Assembly (NCBI GenBank): GCA_037783545.1
Contig: JBBELK010000680.1
Span: 160,337 to 224,336, forward strand
Direction of reading: 5' to 3'
Source: Henricia sp. BOLD:AAB3569
Lineage: Eukaryota; Echinodermata; Asteroidea; Spinulosida; Echinasteridae
DNA: 64,000 nt
Position 1 is the stretch's first letter; every line of letters begins with the position of its first letter. Both the position numbers and the translations under genes were made by a program. Of the stretch, positions 52,372 to 63,500 are shown one piece after another. The notes under the pieces were generated by a model. It did no database searches. It worked only from the letters and a program-made list of their open reading frames with translations, and was not told the DNA's origin.

Positions 52372-52975
52372 TCCGAATGACTGAGCATGCGCACAACTCA
52401 GGAGTACCCCAAAGAGGTGTGTACCGACAGCCACGGTTTGCGTGAGAGCAGTCAGGAAGCCTCAACCCAGTTTTTTCTAAACTTTGAAATTTCTCTGCCA
52501 TTTCCCGGCGAAAGTCTGTCAATTTTTTATGACAAGTGCGCAATATAGAGAGTTTAGGGCATGCAAAATTTGAAGTTCGTCGGAACATTTTTCGACCTCC
52601 AAATTTGCCGACGTTTGGACCACACTTTGACCAAATTGCCGAGCCAAACTGCGGTGCGTTAACGACAGTCCGAATGACTGAGCATGCGCACAACTCAGGA
52701 GTACCCCAAAGAGGTGTGTACAGACAGCCACGGTTTGCGTGAGAACAGTCAGGAAGCCTCAACCCAGTTTTTTCTAAACTTTGAAATTTCTCTGCCATTT
52801 CCCGGCGAAAGTCTGTCAATTTTTTTATGACAAGTGCGCAATATAGAGAGTTTAGGGCATGCAAAATTTGAAGTTCGTCGGAACATTTTTCGACCTCCAA
52901 ATTTGCCGACGTTTGGACCACACTTTGACCAAATTGCCGAGCCAAACTGCGGTGCGTTAACGACAGTCCGAATGA
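52372..52975. repeat. Two satellite monomers between element copies 2 and 3
   Basis: 604 bp: two monomers plus the 9-bp target and one additional T. It carries GTGTACCGACAG, like the segment after copy 1, and GTGAGAACAGTC as a private change. Confidence 0.95.
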
Positions 52976-53082
52976 TAGTCTTGGTGCAAGACGATACTGC
53001 GACCGCCGCGAGAGGGCGCCCCATACACTACTATGAGGACAGGGAACCAGTCTACCTCCGTGCTGCAGTAACGTCTTGGCAC
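52976..53082 (+). repeat. Left terminal inverted repeat, copy 3
   Basis: 107 bp, as in copy 1; the inner edge reads CGTCTTGGCAC, one base different from copies 1 and 2. Confidence 0.9.
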
Positions 53083-54610
53083 AAATCCTAAATCCGCTCG
53101 GGAAATTCCGAGCGCATTCCAAGCATTGCTCATTATGCCATGCATACCTATGACGTAGGGCTTATTAACATATTTCAAGCCGAGCGCTGTGAAGTCTGTT
53201 ACCTGTACGTACGTCTTATCAAACAGGAAAAGCACACGTTGTCGCGTCAGACAAGTCCGTGCTTTATTTGTTTTTAAAAGAAAAAATACGAAAATGTGGT
53301 AATGGGGCCATTTTTTTCTCCAATAGATTCAACAAACTTCGGCTTTGGTTTGTCGGCCCGGCTGAACCCGTACGCACAGAAACGTGACTTTGTATATTAT
53401 TTCACCGACTGCGAAAACCGCTGGCTAGCGCTATACTCAGCCGTCGGACTAGACTGATAACTATTATAAATGCGTCCTATCAGCCTATAGAAAAAAATAG
53501 TTTAACTTCGTGTTTTCGAAGAAAAAAACATGATTTATTTTACTACTAAAATCACGTTTTCTCGCCAAATTTAAACGTTCGGCATGAAGAATCAGTGGCA
53601 AACGTGTATACAAAAATGTTATGATTTGTTTTTAACAAAAGGTCATGCCTATTTGTTTCTGTAAATGATCGACGTCTCGCACCAATTTGGGAAAAATCAA
53701 AAGTTAAATTATGAATTAAAATGATTCTCCAGCTACACACAAGTTACAACAGATTTTATAAATACTTTGGTTGCAAAAATTGACCAAGCGGTTGCTGTGT
53801 TATGCTTGGTACAGTTCGTCCATCTCCGTGCGTGACCACTAAAAATCGTGACGCTGGCAAAGGGCAGGCTTCAATTTGTGGGCGACAAACAGCACCCGTA
53901 GCACACGTTTATTAGAATACAATTTTAAACAAATACGAACAAGTATCCCCATGAACAGTAGACAGTTTCACAAATCTGTCTGGCAAACACGAACCTGGAC
54001 ACGATCGCATTTCTTTTATTTTGGTAAGTATTTAGCAGGCATCGCAGTTTCATTATTTCCTCAGTGTCCGGCACACGCAAAATTCTGCAAAATGTGTGCA
54101 ATGCCGTGCGCGGCTCGCACAGAAACGGTCTCGTAATCGGTCGAAAAATTGCACTCTCTAAGAATGTAAGTAAGTCATTGTACTCGGCTAAAACATCGAT
54201 AGGCTACTTGTACCTCATCAGATAGTGTACAACGTGTATTTGTGGCCATTTTGAGGTTGAAACTGTTGCTTTTTGGGAGCGTGTGTGGATCGGGAATTCA
54301 CCGCGGGGCGCGGGCCGCGCCGGGTAAGTCTAGCTCGGCAGCGGAAAATCTGTGCCGTTCTTTTAAATGTTACGTTTATGCTTCTTCCTAATTTGTAACA
54401 CACTTGTTCATGTATAACGTATATACAAGTGGCTTTTTTTTGAGGATATGAGTCCATGATTTTGTAGGAAGGAAATAACCCTAGCTGTGCGTGCACAGAA
54501 AGTTGCCAGGCTGGCAGGCTCATTATGTGGAACTCTGTTGACCTCTATAATGCATATGTATAAGCTTAGGTTAGAGGTCACACAGTGTCACATACCAACG
54601 TTCGACAAAT

Positions 54611-54719
54611 GTTCCAAGACGATACTGCAGCACGGAGGTAGACTGGTTCCCTGTCCTCATAGTAGAGTGTATGGGGCGCCCTCTCGCGGCGGTCGCAGTA
54701 TCGTCTTGCACCAAGACTA
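54611..54719 (-). repeat. Right terminal inverted repeat, copy 3
   Basis: 109 bp, matching the right ends of the other copies. Confidence 0.9.
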
Positions 54720-54820
54720 TCCGAATGACTGAGCATGCGCACAACTCAGGAGTACCCCAAAGAGGTGTGTACAGACAGCCACGGTTTGCGTGAGAGCAGT
54801 CAGGAAGCCTCAACCCAGTT
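54720..54820. repeat. Partial satellite monomer (101 bp) between copies 3 and 4
   Basis: It starts with the duplicated target TCCGAATGA and ends at CAACCCAGTT just before the T-tract. Compared with the two-monomer spacers to the left, about 500 bp of satellite is missing. Confidence 0.93.
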
Positions 54821-54848
54821 ACGTCAACTGCAGTTACGTCAACTGCAG
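54819..54848. repeat. 15-bp direct repeat at the deletion junction
   Basis: TTACGTCAACTGCAG occurs twice in tandem (54819-54833 and 54834-54848) and is followed by TAACGTCTTGGGAC, the inner edge of the element's left end. The repeated piece resembles that edge (CTGCAGTAACGTC), so it looks like templated filler made during end joining or fork repair. Confidence 0.85.
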
Positions 54849-56499
54849 TAACGTCTTGGGACAAATCCTAAATCCGCTCGGGAAATTCCGAGCGCATTCC
54901 AAGCATTGCTCATTATGCCATGCATACCTATGACGTAGGGCTTATTAACATATTTCAAGCCGAGCGCTGTGAAGTCTGGTACCTGTACGTACGTCTTATC
55001 AAACAGGAAAAGCACACGTTGTCGCGTCAGACAAGTCCGTGCTTTATTTGTTTTTAAAAGAAAAAATACGAAAATGTGGTAATGGGGCCATTTTTTTCTC
55101 CAATAGATTCAACAAACTTCGGCTTTGGTTTGTCGGCCCGGCTGAACCCGTACGCACAGAAACGTGACTTTGTATATTATTTCACCGACTGCGAAAACCG
55201 CTGCCTAGCGCTATACTCAGCCGTCGGACTAGACTGATAACTATTATAAATGCGTCCTATCAGCCTATAGAAAAAAATAGTTTAACTTCGTGTTTTCGAA
55301 GAAAAAAACATGATTTATTTTACTACTAAAATCACGTTTTCTCGCCAAATTTAAACGTTCGGCATGAAGAATCAGTGGCAAACGTGTACACAAAAATGTT
55401 ATGATTTGTTTTTAACAAAAGGTCATGCCTATTTGTTTCTGTAAATGATCGACGTCTCGCACCAATTTGGGAAAAATCAAAAGTTCAATTATGAATTAAA
55501 ATGATTCTCCAGCTACACACAAGTTACAACAGATTTTATAAATACTTTGGTTGCAAAAATTGACCAAGCGGTTGCTGTGTTATGCTTGGTACAGTTCGTC
55601 CATCTCCGTGCGTGACCACTAAAAATCGTGACGCTGGCAAAGGGCAGGCTTCAATTTGTGGGCGACAAACAGCACCCGTAGCACACGTTTATTAGAATAC
55701 TATTTTAAACAAATACGAACAAGTATCCCCATGAACAGTAGACAGTTTCACAAATCTGTCTGGCAAACACGAACCTGGACACGATCGCATTTCTTTTATT
55801 TTGGTAAGTATTTAGCAGGCATCGCAGTTTCATTATTTCCTCAGTGTCCGGCACACGCAAAATTCTGCAAAATGTGTGCAATGCCGTGCGCGGCTCGCAC
55901 AGAAACGGTCTCGTAATCGGTCGAAAAATTGCACTCTCTAAGAATGTAAGTAAGTCATTGTACTCGGCTAAAACATCGATAGGCTACTTGTACCTCATCA
56001 GATAGTCTACAACGTGTATTTGTGGCCATTTTGAGGTTGAAACTGTTGCTTTTTGGGAGCGTGTGTGGATCGGGAATTCACCGCGGGGCGCGGGCCGCGC
56101 CGGGTAAGTCTAGCTCGGCAGCGGAAAATCTGTGCCGTTCTTTTAAATGTTACGTTTATGCTTCTTCCTAATTTGTAACACACTTGTTCATGTATAACGT
56201 ATATACAAGTGGCTTTTTTTTGAGGATATGAGTCCATGATTTTGTAGGAAGGAAATAACCCTAGCTGTGCGTGCACAGAAAGTTGCCAGGCTGGCAGGCT
56301 CATTATGTGGAACTCTGTTGACCTCTATAATGCATATGTATAAGCTTAGGTTAGAGGTCACACAGTGTCACATACCAACGTTCGACAAATGTTCCAAGAC
56401 GATACTGCAGCACGGAGGTAGACTGGTTCCCTGTCCTCATAGTAGAGTGTATGGGGCGCCCTCTCGCGGCGGTCGCAGTATCGTCTTGCACCAAGACTA
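54843..56499. mobile_element. DNA transposon copy 4, left end deleted (1657 bp)
   Basis: Its first base corresponds to 48365 in copy 1, so about 87 bp of the left inverted repeat is gone. The right end is intact and followed by TCCGAATGA at 56500-56508. It shares GAGTCCATGAT with copy 3. Private changes include CGCTGCCTAGCG near 55202 and GTGTACACAAAAATG near 55385. With one end missing it should be unable to transpose, even in trans. Confidence 0.9.
56391..56499 (-). repeat. Right terminal inverted repeat, copy 4
   Basis: 109 bp, intact; its left partner is deleted. Confidence 0.9.
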
Positions 56500-56579
56500 T
56501 CCGAATGACTGAGCATGCGCACAACTCAGGAGTACCCCAAAGAGGTGTGTACAGACAGCCACGGTTTGCGTGAGAGCAG

Positions 56580-59500
56580 TCAGGAAGCCTCAACCCAGTT
56601 TTTTCTAAACTTTGAAATTTCTCTGCCATTTCCCGGCGAAAGTCTGTCAATTTTTTTATGACAAGTGCGCAATATAGAGAGTTTACGGCATGCAAAATTT
56701 GAAGTTCGTCGGAACATTTTTCGACCTCCAAATTTGCCGACGTTTGGACCACACTTTGACCAAATTGCCGAGCCAAACTGCGGTGCGTTAACGACAGTCC
56801 GAATGACTGAGCATGCGCACAACTCAGGAGTACCCCAAAGAGGTGTGTACAGACAGCCACGGTTTGCGTGAGAGCAGTCAGGAAGCCTCAACCCAGTTTT
56901 TTCTAAACTTTGAAATTTCTCTGCCATTTCCCGGCGAAAGTCTGTCAATTTTTTATGACAAGTGCGCAATATAGAGAGTTTAGGGCATGCAAAATTTGAA
57001 GTTCGTCGGAACATTTTTCGACCTCCAAATTTGCCGACGTTTGGACCACACTTTGACCAAATTGCCGAGCCAAACTGCGGTGCGTTAACGACAGTCCGAA
57101 TGACTGAGCATGCGCACAACTCAGGAGTACCCCAAAGAGGTGTGTACAGACAGCCACGGTTTGCGTGAGAGCAGTCAGGAAGCCTCAACCTAGTTTTTTC
57201 TAAACTTTGAAATTTCTCTGCCATTTCCCGGCGAAAGTCTGTCAATTTTTTATGACAAGTGCGCAATATAGAGAGTTTAGGGCATGCAAAATTTGAAGTT
57301 CGTCGGAACATTTTTCGACCTCCAAATTTGCCGACGTTTGGACCACACTTTGACCAAATTGCCGAGCCAAACTGCGGTGCGTTAACGACAGTCCGAATGA
57401 CTGAGCATGCGCACAACTCAGGAGTACCCCAAAGAGGTGTGTACAGACAGCCACGGTTTGCGTGAGAGCAGTCAGGAAGCCTCAACCCAGTTTTTTCTAA
57501 ACTTTGACATTTCTCTGCCATTTCCCGGCGAAAGTCTGTCAATTTTTTATGACAAGTGCGCAATATAGAGAGTTTAGGGCATGCAAAATTTGAAGTTCGT
57601 CGGAACATTTTTCGACCTCTAAATTTGCCGACGTTTGGACCACACTTTGACCAAATTGCCGAGCCAAACTGCGGTGCGTTAACGACAGTCCGAATGACTG
57701 AGCATGCGCACAACCCAGGAGTACCCCAAAGAGGTGTGTACAGACAGCCACGGTTTGCGTGAGAGCAGTCAGGAAGCCTCAACCCAGTTTTTTCTAAACT
57801 TTGAAATTTCTCTGCCATTTCCCGGCGAAAGTCTGTCAATTTTTTATGACAAGTGCGCAATATAAAGAGTTTAGGGCATGCAAAATTTAAAGTTCGTCGG
57901 AACATTTTTCGACCTCCAAATTTGCCGACGTTTGGACCACACTTTGACCAAATTGCCGAGCCAAACTGCGGTGCGTTAACGACAGTCCGAATGACTGAGC
58001 ATGCGCACAACTCAGGAGTACCCCAAAGAGGTGTGTACAGACAGCCACGGTTTGCGTGAGAGCAGTCAGGAAGCCTCAACCCATTTTTTTCTAAACTTTG
58101 AAATTTTTCTGCCATTTGCCGGCGAAAGTCTGTCAATTTTTTATGACAAGTGCGCAATATAGAGAGTTTAGGGCATGCAAAATTTGAAGTTCGTCGGAAC
58201 ATTTTTCGACCTCCAAATTTGCCGACGTTTGGACCACACTTTGACCAAATTGCCGAGCCAAACTGCGGTGCGTTAACGACAGTCCGAATGACTGAGCATG
58301 CGCACAATTCAGGAGTACCCCAAAGAGGTGTGTACAGACAGCCACGGTTTGCGTGAGAGCAGTCAGGAAGCCTCAACCCAGTTTTTTCTAAACTTTGAAA
58401 TTTCTCTGCCATTTCCCGGCGAAAGTCTGTCAATTTTTTATGACAAGTGCGCAATATAGAGAGTTTAGGGCATGCAAAATTTGAAGTTCGTCGGAACATT
58501 TTTCGACCTCCAAATTTGCCGACGTTTGGACCACACTTTGACCAAATTGCCGAGCCAAACTGCGGTGCGTTAAAGACAGTCCGAATGACTGAGCATGCGC
58601 ACAACTCAGGAGTACCCCAAAGAGGTGTGTACAGACAGCCACGGTTTGCGTGAGAGCAGTCAGGAAGCCTCAACCCAGTTTTTTCTAAACTTTGAAATTT
58701 CTCTGCCATTTCCCGGCGAAAGTCTGTCAATTTTTTATGACAAGTGCGCAATATAGAGAGTTTAGGGCATGCAAAATTTGAAGTTCGTCGGAACATTTTT
58801 CGACCTCTAAATTTGCCGACGTTTGGACCACACTTTGACCAAATTGCCGAGCCAAACTGCGGTGCGTTAACGACAGTCCGAATGACTGAGCATGCGCACA
58901 ACCCAGGAGTACCCCAAAGAGGTGTGTACAGACAGCCACGGTTTGCGTGAGAGCAGTCAGGAAGCCTCAACCCAGTTTTTTCTAAACTTTGAAATTTCTC
59001 TGCCATTTCCCGGCGAAAGTCTGTCAATTTTTTATGACAAGTGCGCAATATAAAGAGTTTAGGGCATGCAAAATTTAAAGTTCGTCGGAACATTTTTCGA
59101 CCTCCAAATTTGCCGACGTTTGGACCACACTTTGACCAAATTGCCGAGCCAAACTGCGGTGCGTTAACGACAGTCCGAATGACTGAGCATGCGCACAACT
59201 CAGGAGTACCCCAAAGAGGTGTGTACAGACAGCCACGGTTTGCGTGAGAGCAGTCAGGAAGCCTCAACCCATTTTTTTCTAAACTTTGAAATTTTTCTGC
59301 CATTTCCCGGCGAAAGTCTGTCAATTTTTTATGACAAGTGCGCAATATAGAGAGTTTAGGGCATGCAAAATTTGAAGTTCGTCGGAACATTTTTCGACCT
59401 CCAAATTTGCCGACGTTTGGACCACACTTTGACCAAATTGCCGAGCCAAACTGCGGTGCGTTAACGACAGTCCGAATGACTGAGCATGCGCACAATTCAG

Positions 59501-60455
59501 GAGTACCCCAAAGAGGTGTGTACAGACAGCCACGGTTTGCGTGAGAGCAGTCAGGAAGCCTCAACCCAGTTTTTTCTAAACTTTGAAATTTCTCTGCCAT
59601 TTCCCGGCGAAAGTCTGTCAATTTTTTATGACAAGTGCGCAATATAGAGAGTTTAGGGCATGCAAAATTTGAAGTTCGTCGGAACATTTTTCGACCTCCA
59701 AATTTGCCGACGTTTGGACCACACTTTGACCAAATTGCCGAGCCAAACTGCGGTGCGTTAAAGACAGTCCGAATGACTGAGCATGCGCACAACTCAGGAG
59801 TACCCCAAAGAGGTGTGTACAGACAGCCACGGTTTGCGTGAGAGCAGTCAGGAAGCCTCAACCCAGTTTTTTCTAAACTTTGAAATTTCTCTGCCATTTC
59901 CCGGCGAAAGTCTGTCAATTTTTTATGACAAGTGCGCAATATAGAGAGTTTAGGGCATGCAAAATTTGAAGTTCGTCGGAACATTTTTCGACCTCCAAAT
60001 TTGCCGACGTTTGGACCACACTTTGACCAAATTGCCGAGCCAAACTGCGGTGCGTTAACGACAGTCCGAATGACTGAGCATGCGCACAACTCAGGAGTAC
60101 CCCAAAGAGGTGTGTACAGACAGCCACGGTTTGCGTGAGAGCAGTCAGGAAGCCTCAACCCAGTTTTTTCTAAACTTTGAAATTTCTCTGCCATTTCCTG
60201 GCGAAAGTCTGTCAATTTTTTATGACAAGTGCGCAATATAGAGAGTTTAGGGCATGCAAAATTTGAAGTTCGTCGGAACATTTTTCGACCTCCAAATTTG
60301 CCGACGTTTGGACCACACTTTGACCAAATTGCCGAGCCAAACTGCGGTGCGTTAACGACAGTCCGAATGACTGAGCATGCGCACAACTCAGGAGTACCCC
60401 AAAGAGGTGTGTACAGACAGCCACGGTTTGCGTGAGAGCAGTCAGGAAGCCTCAA
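56580..60455 (-). other. Longest satellite open frame (1291 codons), probably not a gene
   Basis: One minus-strand frame of the monomer has no stop in 99 codons, and since 297 is divisible by three it stays open through 13 consecutive monomers here. It opens at a TTG, although an internal ATG occurs in each monomer. It is closed by the extra T of 298-bp monomers, and the same frame is broken that way dozens of times across the window. The peptide has no recognisable domain. A 99-codon stop-free frame is expected by chance in roughly 1% of frames of even base composition, so its existence in one of six is unremarkable. Confidence 0.85.
57480..59860. repeat. Four-monomer higher-order repeat, 1188-bp period, two units
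   Basis: Five private variants recur exactly 1188 bp apart: GACCTCTAAATTT (T at 57620 and 58808), CAACCCAGGAG (near 57714/58902), TATAAAGAGTTT (near 57863/59051), GCACAATTCAGG (near 58306/59494) and GTTAAAGACAG (near 58571/59759). CATTTGCCGGCG near 58114 is private to the first unit. Outer borders are approximate. Confidence 0.88.
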
Positions 60456-60509
60456 CCCAGTTTTTTTCTAAACTTTGAAATTTCTCTGCCATTTCCCGGC
60501 GAAAGTCTG

Positions 60510-63500
60510 TCAATTTTTTATGACAAGTGCGCAATATAGAGAGTTTAGGGTATGCAAAATTTGAAGTTCGTCGGAACATTTTTCGACCTCCAAATTTGCC
60601 GACGTTTGGACCACACTTTGACCAAATTGCCGAGCCAAACTGCGGTGCGTTAACGACAGTCCGAATGACTGAGCATGCGCACAACTCAGGAGTACCCCAA
60701 AGAGGTGTGTACAGACAGCCACGGTTTGCGTGAGAGCAGTCAGGAAGCCTCAACCCAGTTTTTTCTAAACTTTGAAATTTCTCTGCCATTTCCCGGCGAA
60801 AGTCTGTCAATTTGTTATGACAAGTGCGCAATATAGAGAGTTTAGGGCATGCAAAATTTGAAGTTCGTCGGAACATTTTTCGACCTCCAAATTTGCCGAC
60901 GTTTGGACCACACTTTGACCAAATTGCCGAGCCAAACTGCGGTGCGTTAACGACAGTCCGAATGACTGAGCATGCGCACAACTCAGGAGTACCCCAAAGA
61001 GGTGTGTACAGACAGCCACGGTTTGCGTGAGAGCAGTCAGGAAGCCTCAACCCAGTTTTTTCTAAACTTTGAAATTTCTCTGCCATTTCCCGGCGAAAGT
61101 CTGTCAATTTTTTATGACAAGTGCGCAATATAGAGAGTTTAGGGCATGCAAAATTTGAAGTTCGTCGGAACATTTTTCGACCTCCAAATTTGCCGACGTT
61201 TGGACCACACTTTGACCAAATTGCCGAGCCAAACTGCGGTGCGTTAACGACAGTCCGAATGACTGAGCATGCGCACAACTCAGGAGTACCCCAAAGAGGT
61301 GTGTACAGACAGCCACGGTTTGCGTGAGAGCAGTCAGGAAGCCTCAACCCAGTTTTTTCTAAACTTTGAAATTTCTCTGCCATTTCCTGGCGAAAGTCTG
61401 TCAATTTTTTATGACAAGTGCGCAATATAGAGAGTTTAGGGCATGCAAAATTTGAAGTTCGTCGGAACATTTTTCGACCTCCAAATTTGCCGACGTTTGG
61501 ACCACACTTTGACCAAATTGCCGAGCCAAACTGCGGTGCGTTAACGACAGTCCGAATGACTGAGCATGCGCACAACTCAGGAGTACCCCAAAGAGGTGTG
61601 TACAGACAGCCACGGTTTGCGTGAGAGCAGTCAGGAAGCCTCAACCCAGTTTTTTTCTAAACTTTGAAATTTCTCTGCCATTTCCCGGCGAAAGTCTGTC
61701 AATTTTTTATGACAAGTGCGCAATATAGAGAGTTTAGGGCATGCAAAATTTGAAGTTCGTCGGAACATTTTTCGACCTCCAAATTTGCCGACGTTTGGAC
61801 CACACTTTGACCAAATTGCCGATCCAAACTGCGGTGCGTTAACGACAGTCCGAATGACTGAGCATGCGCACAACTCAGGAGTACCCCAAAGAGGTGTGTA
61901 CAGACAGCCACGGTTTGCGTGAGAGCAGTCAGGAAGCCTCAACCCAGTTTTTTCTAAACTTTGAAATTTCTCTGCCATTTCCCGGCGAAAGTCTGTCAAT
62001 TTTTTATGACAAGTGCGCAATATAGAGAGTTTAGGGCATGCAAAATTTGAAGTTCGTCGGAACATTTTTCGACCTCCAAATTTGCCGACGTTTGGACCAC
62101 ACTTTGACCAAATTGCCGAGCCAAACTGCGGTGCGTTAACGACAGTCCGAATGACTGAGCATGCGCACAACTCAGGAGTACCCCAAAGAGGTGTGTACAG
62201 ACAGCCACGGTTTGCGTGAGAGCAGTCAGGAAGCCTCAACCCAGTTTTTTCTAAACTTTGAAATTTCTCTGCCATTTCCCGGCGAAAGTCTGTCAATTTT
62301 TTATGACAAGTGCGCAATATAGAGAGTTTAGGGCATGCAAAATTTGAAGTTCGTCGGAACATTTTTCGACCTCCAAATTTGCCGACGTTTGGACCACACT
62401 TTGACCAAATTGCCGAGCCAAACTGCGGTGCGTTAACGACAGTCCGAATGACTGAGCATGCGCACAACTCAGGAGTACCCCAAAGAGGTGTGTACAGACA
62501 GCCACGGTTTGCGTGAGAGCAGTCAGGAAGCCTCAACCCAGTTTTTTCTAAACTTTGAAATTTCTCTGCCATTTCCCGGCGAAAGTCTGTCAATTTGTTA
62601 TGACAAGTGCGCAATATAGAGAGTTTAGGGCATGCAAAATTTGAAGTTCGTCGGAACATTTTTCGACCTCCAAATTTGCCGACGTTTGGACCACACTTTG
62701 ACCAAATTGCCGAGCCAAACTGCGGTGCGTTAACGACAGTCCGAATGACTGAGCATGCGCACAACTCAGGAGTACCCCAAAGAGGTGTGTACAGACAGCC
62801 ACGGTTTGCGTGAGAGCAGTCAGGAAGCCTCAACCCAGTTTTTTCTAAACTTTGAAATTTCTCTGCCATTTCCCGGCGAAAGTCTGTCAATTTTTTATGA
62901 CAAGTGCGCAATATAGAGAGTTTAGGGCATGCAAAATTTGAAGTTCGTCGGAACATTTTTCGACCTCCAAATTTGCCGACGTTTGGACCACACTTTGACC
63001 AAATTGCCGAGCCAAACTGCGGTGCGTTAACGACAGTCCGAATGACTGAGCATGCGCACAACTCAGGAGTACCCCAAAGAGGTGTGTACAGACAGCCACG
63101 GTTTGCGTGAGAGCAGTCAGGAAGCCTCAACCCAGTTTTTATCTAAACTTTGAAATTTCTCTGCCATTTCCGGGCGAAAGTATGTCAATTTTTTATGACA
63201 AGTGCGCAATATAGAGAGTTTAGGGCATGCAAAATTTGAAGTTCGTCGGAACATTTTTCGACCTCCAAATTTGCCGACGTTTGGACCACACTTTGACCAA
63301 ATTGCCGAGCCAAACTGCGGTGCGTTAACGACAGTCCGAATGACTGAGCATGCGCACAACTCAGGAGTACCCCAAAGAGGTGTGTACAGACAGCCACGGT
63401 TTGCGTGAGAGCAGTCAGGAAGCCTCAACCCAGTTTTTTCTAAACTTTGAAATTTCTCTGCCATTTCCCGGCGAAAGTCTGTCAATTTTTTATGACAAGT

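Larger units (their letters stand above)
48278..54719. repeat. Composite higher-order repeat: element plus two monomers, 2.35-kb period
   Basis: Element starts at 48278, 50625 and 52976 give spacings of 2347 and 2351 bp, and each spacer is exactly two monomers plus the target duplication. Shared private bases in the spacers after copies 1 and 2 support tandem duplication of the whole unit rather than repeated insertion. Copy 4 is a further, rearranged unit. Confidence 0.88.
52976..54719. mobile_element. Non-autonomous DNA transposon, copy 3 (complete, 1744 bp)
   Basis: Same element, orientation and target position. TCCGAATGA flanks it at 52967-52975 and 54720-54728. It shares GAGTCCATGAT near 54450 with copy 4, where copies 1 and 2 read GAGACCATGAT, so copies 3 and 4 are sisters. 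The satellite monomer to its right has the ordinary GTGTACAGACAG. No coding sequence is recognised. Confidence 0.9.

Noticed and set aside
48278..56499. LTR retrotransposon or endogenous virus
   Set aside because: The ends are inverted rather than direct repeats, and there is no primer-binding site, polypurine tract or reverse-transcriptase-like sequence.
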